Source: Phototrophicales bacterium (GTDB taxonomy: Bacteria > Chloroflexota > Anaerolineae > Aggregatilineales > Phototrophicaceae). Taken from it: a DNA stretch of 11,117 nt. Both the position numbers and the translations under genes were made by a program. Positions 7,600 to 11,117 of the stretch are shown one piece after another; positions within the stretch are counted from its first letter, which is position 1, and each line of letters opens with the position of its first letter. The DNA is taken from contig PGTJ01000056.1 in assembly GCA_002794515.1 (NCBI GenBank), positions 1 through 11,117 of the forward strand, read 5' to 3'. Under the pieces are notes generated by a model. That model was not told the origin of the DNA. It saw nothing but the letters and a program-made list of their open reading frames with translations, and searched no databases.

Positions 7600-8577
7600 T
7601 CATTTCGCTAATATTTCTGCCAATTCAAGCAGAGAGGGGTCTACAGGACGATGCTTGCCCGCAATTTCAATGAGCGGAGTGGTCGCCGTCTGATTACCAA
7701 TCATGCCCACCAACACACCCGAATTGCCTTTTGCCAATTGTTCTACGGCTTCTGCACCCAGTCGTGTGGCTAAGATGCGGTCAAATGCCAATGGCGCACC
7801 ACCCCGTTGCACATGTCCAATTTTGATCGAGCGCAATTCAAACCCGACTTGTTCATGATTTTGCTTGAAATATTCGAGCAACTCATCTGCGCCATATTTC
7901 GCGCCTTCTGCCACGACCACAATGCCATGCGCCTTGCCACGGTCATATGCCGCCATCAACACTTGGGCGACTTCATGCGGTTGTGTTTCGCGTTCGGGGA
8001 TGACGATCGCCTCTGCACCACCAGCAATGCCCGCCATCAACGCCAAATACCCACAATCGCGCCCCATGACTTCCACCATAAAAGCACGTTGATGTGATGA
8101 TGCGGTGGTCTTGAGGCGGTCTATGGCTTCGAGGGCGATATTCAATGCCGTATCAACGCCGATGGTGATGCTAGAACCATATAAATCGTTATCAATCGTC
8201 GAAGCAACACCAATAGCAGGAAATCCATGCTGATGCAGGACATTCGTGCCTGTTTGCGAGCCGTTGCCACCAATCACCACAATGGCATCGATGCCCTTCT
8301 GATTCAAATTACGCAGGGCTTCACGTTGCCCTTCTTCGGTCTTGAATTTTTCTGAACGGGCGCTCCCCAACATCGTCCCGCCCATTTGGATAATGCCCCC
8401 CACATCTCGCGGACCCAACGGACGAAAATCACCCGCCACCAAGCCCGCATACCCATGCTTGACCCCAAATACCTGCCAATTCTTATTGAGGGCGGTGCGC
8501 GTCACAGCGCGGATTGCCGCATTCATGCCTGGTGCGTCACCACCACTGGTTAAAACTGCTATTCGTCTGATTGTCAT
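7600..8577 (-). CDS. pfkA: 6-phosphofructokinase with altered nucleotide-site residues
   Basis: This 325-residue product (ATG at 8577) phosphorylates fructose 6-phosphate in glycolysis. Family motifs are the N-terminal IAVLTSGGDAPGMNAAIRAV (6-25), TIDND with the catalytic base Asp129 (127-131), VEVMGRDCGYLAL (168-180), Glu195, and GHVQRGGAPLAFDRILA (254-270). Two positions are unusual. The GGDGS loop, whose Asp (E. coli Asp103) helps hold Mg-ATP, reads GGNGS (103-107). The residue two before the Ile of TIDND, Gly124 in E. coli ATP enzymes and Lys in PPi enzymes, is Ser126. The Gly after Asn and the absence of Lys favour ATP over pyrophosphate as donor, but the match is not standard. A GTG at 8592 could add five residues; the ATG is preferred because the conserved MTIRRIAVLTSGG start follows it. 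The UPF0173 gene ends only 23 bp upstream, so co-transcription is likely. Confidence 0.94.
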   Translation of the reverse strand: MTIRRIAVLTSGGDAPGMNAAIRAVTRTALNKNWQVFGVKHGYAGLVAGDFRPLGPRDVGGIIQMGGTMLGSARSEKFKTEEGQREALRNLNQKGIDAIVVIGGNGSQTGTNVLHQHGFPAIGVASTIDNDLYGSSITIGVDTALNIALEAIDRLKTTASSHQRAFMVEVMGRDCGYLALMAGIAGGAEAIVIPERETQPHEVAQVLMAAYDRGKAHGIVVVAEGAKYGADELLEYFKQNHEQVGFELRSIKIGHVQRGGAPLAFDRILATRLGAEAVEQLAKGNSGVLVGMIGNQTATTPLIEIAGKHRPVDPSLLELAEILAK

Positions 8578-8600
8578 ATCGATATATTTCACCTTTCGGT

Positions 8601-9287
8601 TCAGTCAATTGTATATTTACCACCCGGATCCAAGACAATCGGTGTGGCATTGGTGCGATTATTCACCATAGTCGCCCATGCGCCACCATCTTGCATGATG
8701 GCGGGAAAAGTGGCATAGTGCATCGGGACGACAAATCGTGGACGCACCAATTCGATTGCCTTAATCGAATCTTCCACACCCATGGTATAAAAATCGCCGA
8801 TGGGCAAAAATGCCACATCAATGCCCATATCACCAATCCAGCTCATTTCGGCGAATGGCGCAGTGTCCCCTGCAAAGTAAATTTTGTGCCTCTGTGTGCT
8901 GATAACAAACCCCGCAGGATTACCTCCATATGTGCCATCGGGTAACGATGAGCTATGATGGGCGATAGTCAATTTTACCTTGAAGAAGCCCAAATCGTGT
9001 GAACCACCAATGTTCATGCCAATCGTTTTTTCGACACCTTGCTTGTGTAACCAACTCACAACTTCAACATTGGCAATAACAGCCGCTTGTGTGCGCTTGG
9101 CGATATCAACCGTATCGCCAACATGATCACTATGCCCGTGTGAGAGCAAGATGTATTCCGGGGTAATCTCATCAGGACGAATAGGGGAGAGCGGATTACC
9201 ACTTAAGAAGGGGTCTAACAAGATGGTGCGACCATCAATATCCAGCCGAAATGCCGAATGTCCTAGCCATGTAAATGAGAGGCTCAT
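8601..9287 (-). CDS. UPF0173 metal-dependent hydrolase (metallo-beta-lactamase fold)
   Basis: The 228-residue protein matches the UPF0173/YtkL-type metallo-hydrolase family in length and motifs. The metal-binding HGHSDHVGD lies at 50-58 (His50, His52, Asp54, His55). Likely further ligands are His110 or His111, Asp141 in FAGDT and His190 in VPMHYATFP. The fold is certain; the substrate of the family is not established. There is no signal peptide, so it is cytoplasmic. The start at 9287 is well placed, with AGGAG 6 nt upstream. It lies between the histidine kinase gene (50 bp upstream) and phosphofructokinase (23 bp downstream) on the same strand. Confidence 0.94.
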   Translation of the reverse strand: MSLSFTWLGHSAFRLDIDGRTILLDPFLSGNPLSPIRPDEITPEYILLSHGHSDHVGDTVDIAKRTQAAVIANVEVVSWLHKQGVEKTIGMNIGGSHDLGFFKVKLTIAHHSSSLPDGTYGGNPAGFVISTQRHKIYFAGDTAPFAEMSWIGDMGIDVAFLPIGDFYTMGVEDSIKAIELVRPRFVVPMHYATFPAIMQDGGAWATMVNNRTNATPIVLDPGGKYTID

Positions 9288-9337
9288 AAAATGCTCCTAA
9301 TCAGTCCTATTTTCTGATGCTATCCACATGCTTAATA

Positions 9338-10627
9338 TTAGTCCTGTTCATCCAATTCCGCCAATGGCAATGCCACAAAAAAGGTCGCCCCTTTGCCTAA
9401 TCCATCACTTTCTGCCCAGATTCTGCCATGATGTGCGTGAACAACCGCTTGGGCAATGCTCAGACCAATCCCCAAACCCCCGTACCGCCGAACCATGTGA
9501 TCTTCAACCTGATAAAATTCTTTGAAGATACGCTCTAGTTGGTCTTGTTCGATGCCAATGCCTGTATCTTGGATGCTGATAACCGCCTCGTTGGTCTCTG
9601 GATGGAATCGTCCTGTCACCGTAATTTTATTGCCCGCAGGTGTATAGATGACAGCATTGTTCAAGATGTTGTTCAAAGCCATCAACAATCGTGTACGGTC
9701 AACAAAAATCCGACTTTCAACATCATCCATCACGAATTCTAGTTGATGTGTCCGACTGCTGGTGACTGCCAATGTGTCGTGCTTCAAATCATCCATGATA
9801 GCGCCCAGTGGGATAGGCTCACGTTGTAGCGACTCGGTTTTTTGTTTGAGGTAACGCAAGTTAATCATGGCATCGATGATACGCCGTAATTGCATAGCAC
9901 TTTCCATGACCTTACTGGCTTGTTCACTGACCGATGCATCGTCTTCTTCTTGCAAAAAGCTGGCATATCCCATGATGATGCCCAATGGTGTGCGTAACTC
10001 ATGACTGGCGATAGCGATGAAATCGTTTTTCAGGTTATCCAGTTCTGCCAATTCGGCATTCGCCTTTTGCAATGCCATGACCAGTTGACCGACCTCTATG
10101 GCAATAGCCGCTTCTCCTGCCAACACGCTCAGATTGCGAATATCTTCTATCGTCCAAGGGAGTGTGTGCTTGTTGATGACCTCTAACACCCCAATCACTT
10201 TATCTCTGGCAATCAGTGGCACACCCAACAACGACCGTGTAACGAACTTGTTGGTTTGGTCAATGCCTTCATAATGACGTGGGTCGGTGGTGGCATCATC
10301 CACTTGTACCACCTTTTGGTCTTTGAAGATTGTGCCTGCAATGCTATCTAATGGGACGACCCTGCCAATCAAATTGGTGGCATCGGTTGTGGTAGCGGCA
10401 ATGACCAACGCATCGAGGTCTTCACGCCATAAGATGACCGATGCCGATTGTGAACTGGTCAGTGTTGCCGCCGCATTCATCAGATACCCCAGCAGGGCAT
10501 CGATGTTCGCCGTTGGTTTGAGCAAAATGGTGTTGAGGACGTTATTGATTTCTAAAAGCCGTTTGAGGTTTTTGACCTCTGCTTCCAGTTGTTGAATGTA
10601 TCCGATTTCAATGGGTGCGTCTGACAT
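9338..10627 (-). CDS. GAF-domain sensor histidine kinase
   Basis: This 429-residue protein has no membrane segment, so it is probably a soluble sensor. It runs: a short coiled coil (about 10-30, IQQLEAEVKNLKRLLEI), a GAF domain (about 30-180), a linker helix, a HisKA dimerisation domain and a HATPase domain (about 300-422). Catalytic boxes are the H-box SHELRTP with the phospho-acceptor His209, the N-box with Asn323/Asn324, G1 DTGIGIE (354-360), F-box IFKEFYQVE and G2 GGLGIGLS (383-390). All needed residues are present. GAF domains bind small molecules or chromophores; the ligand here cannot be told. No response regulator is in the window, so it is an orphan or its partner lies beyond the right edge. 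The start at 10627 has AAAGG 10 nt upstream. The repeat-rich intergenic tract lies directly upstream. Confidence 0.94.
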   Translation of the reverse strand: MSDAPIEIGYIQQLEAEVKNLKRLLEINNVLNTILLKPTANIDALLGYLMNAAATLTSSQSASVILWREDLDALVIAATTTDATNLIGRVVPLDSIAGTIFKDQKVVQVDDATTDPRHYEGIDQTNKFVTRSLLGVPLIARDKVIGVLEVINKHTLPWTIEDIRNLSVLAGEAAIAIEVGQLVMALQKANAELAELDNLKNDFIAIASHELRTPLGIIMGYASFLQEEDDASVSEQASKVMESAMQLRRIIDAMINLRYLKQKTESLQREPIPLGAIMDDLKHDTLAVTSSRTHQLEFVMDDVESRIFVDRTRLLMALNNILNNAVIYTPAGNKITVTGRFHPETNEAVISIQDTGIGIEQDQLERIFKEFYQVEDHMVRRYGGLGIGLSIAQAVVHAHHGRIWAESDGLGKGATFFVALPLAELDEQD

Positions 10628-10768
10628 AACCTAACTGCCTTTGCCTTTAATCGCTCTGAATACCCTAAGTGTATCACAAGACTGGGCAATCGCTGTGTTC
10701 AGAGGTGGTTTTGTTTTTCCCTGAAAAATTTTCGGGGATGTATAAGAATCTTTTCCTAGTAGTAGGGC

Positions 10769-11104
10769 TGTTCAAAGATGTTCAAAACTTTTTTGGCAAA
10801 TATTACGATTGTGGGATAATGTGGGATAAACGACCGTTTTTTGGGATATTTATCCCAAAAATATCCCAAGTAATAGAATTGATAATATACAAACTCGGTT
10901 AGAATTTGTAACAAGTTTTCGACAGAACCTGTTCAAAACTTTCTTATTTTTGTTCAAAATGCCAACTTTTGAACAGTAATAATTTTGTAATTAACAAACT
11001 CTTAACACAAATCGCCGAAAATGTTCAAAACTTTAGACACTTTTGAACAACCTTTTGAACATTTTTTGCCGACTTTTGAACAGACCATGTGTTCTTGTTC
11101 AAAA
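10769..11104. repeat. Array of ten TGTTCAAAA boxes in both orientations
   Basis: Exact 9-mers TGTTCAAAA lie on the plus strand at 10779-10787, 10930-10938, 10951-10959, 11022-11030 and 11096-11104. They lie on the minus strand at 10967-10975, 11041-11049, 11053-11061 and 11074-11082. A near-copy ending in G is at 10769-10777. Neighbour distances include 10, 12, 21, 21 and 22 bp, close to one or two helical turns. All four minus-strand boxes continue with G (TGTTCAAAAG), while the plus-strand boxes continue with C (three CTT) or T. The array may go on past the edge. It is probably bound by one protein; which one is unknown. Confidence 0.85.
10810..10869. repeat. Cluster of five GGGATA boxes with a palindrome
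   Basis: TGTGGGATAA occurs twice in tandem (10810-10819 and 10820-10829). Then comes an 11-bp-arm palindrome, TTTTTGGGATA (10838-10848) and TATCCCAAAAA (10851-10861), with only TT between the arms, and a last ATATCCCAA at 10861-10869. GGGATA cores are spaced 10 and 20 bp apart on one strand, and 11 bp apart on the other. The arms are too close for a good RNA hairpin, so a DNA-binding dyad is more likely. Read in reverse, TTATCCCACA resembles the DnaA box TTATCCACA with one extra C. Confidence 0.8.
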
Positions 11105-11117
11105 TATATTACAAAAC

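Larger units (their letters stand above)
10628..11117. other. AT-rich gene-free tract with two repeat families, running off the right edge
   Basis: This stretch of at least 490 bp has no credible gene. The only longer frames run through the repeats and show no family motif. The part nearest the kinase gene (10628-10760) must hold that gene's promoter, but no clear -35/-10 pair is seen. From about 10769 on the tract fills with short repeated boxes. By hand count 10861-11117 has 74 G or C in 257 bases (about 29%), against 31 of 60 in a sampled coding line (3601-3660). Such a low-G+C, box-dense tract is typical of replication origins or complex operators. Confidence 0.8.

Noticed and set aside
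9300..9318. Small inverted repeat ATCAG ... CTGAT between the kinase and UPF0173 genes
   Set aside because: The stem is only 5 bp, A/T-heavy, with a 9-nt loop and no T-tract; too weak to call a terminator.
10719..10737. Hairpin CCCTGAA / TTTCGGGG-like upstream of the kinase gene
   Set aside because: The 7-bp stem has one wobble pair and no T-tract follows on either strand. It could be chance in this AT-rich tract.
10669..10902. A 77-codon plus-strand frame in the right-hand tract
   Set aside because: It runs through the repeat boxes, has no ribosome-binding site and a composition set by AT-rich repeats, and shows no family motif.
10769..11104. CRISPR array
   Set aside because: The repeat unit is 9 bp, occurs in both orientations and has irregular spacing. 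CRISPR repeats are longer, in one orientation, with uniform spacers.
11087..11117. Possible gene start ATG at 11087 open to the right edge
   Set aside because: There is no ribosome-binding site, the codons overlap a TGTTCAAAA box, and only ten codons are visible.

Overview
The window looks like ordinary bacterial chromosome, with no phage, IS element or CRISPR array. The coding part is about half G+C. The combination of secreted proteins with Thr/Pro/Ser linkers, a heterodimeric ABC exporter, an SH3-like/YkuD L,D-transpeptidase, a monofunctional proline dehydrogenase, a UPF0173 hydrolase and a GAF histidine kinase suggests Chloroflexota (Anaerolineae-like). That placement is an inference from gene style, not from a marker gene.

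Layout from left to right. (1) A minus-strand gene for a secreted protein starts at 730 and runs off the left edge. (2) Two plus-strand ABC half-transporters (854-4503) overlap by ATGA and form a heterodimeric exporter with one degenerate ATP site. (3) A short-loop hairpin at 4510-4533 serves as terminator between them and a convergent minus-strand L,D-transpeptidase (4537-5622). (4) rsmI (5731-6549, plus, TTG start) is divergent from the transpeptidase and ends 6 bp from a convergent proline dehydrogenase (6556-7485, minus). (5) Three closely spaced minus-strand genes, a GAF sensor histidine kinase, a UPF0173 metallo-hydrolase and a 6-phosphofructokinase, end at a hairpin at 7570-7592 and may be one transcription unit. 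(6) A gene-free, AT-rich tract (10628-11117, continuing off the right edge) holds two families of short repeats.

The most unusual region is the right-hand non-coding tract. Nine exact copies and one near-copy of the 9-mer TGTTCAAAA, in both orientations and often about one or two helical turns apart, lie between 10769 and 11104. A second cluster of five GGGATA-type boxes (10810-10869), including an 11-bp-arm palindrome, sits among them. The last 257 bases are about 29% G+C by hand count. This looks like a protein-binding iteron array: a candidate replication origin with a non-canonical initiator box, or a large operator for the gene beyond the right edge. Five of the eight genes, including the four nearest the tract, are transcribed away from it, which agrees with an origin but does not prove one.

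The genes otherwise cover separate housekeeping jobs: export (ABC pair), cell-wall cross-linking (YkuD), ribosome modification (RsmI), proline catabolism, glycolysis (Pfk) and signalling (kinase). Apart from the ABC pair, and possibly the kinase-hydrolase-Pfk group, there is no obvious single pathway.
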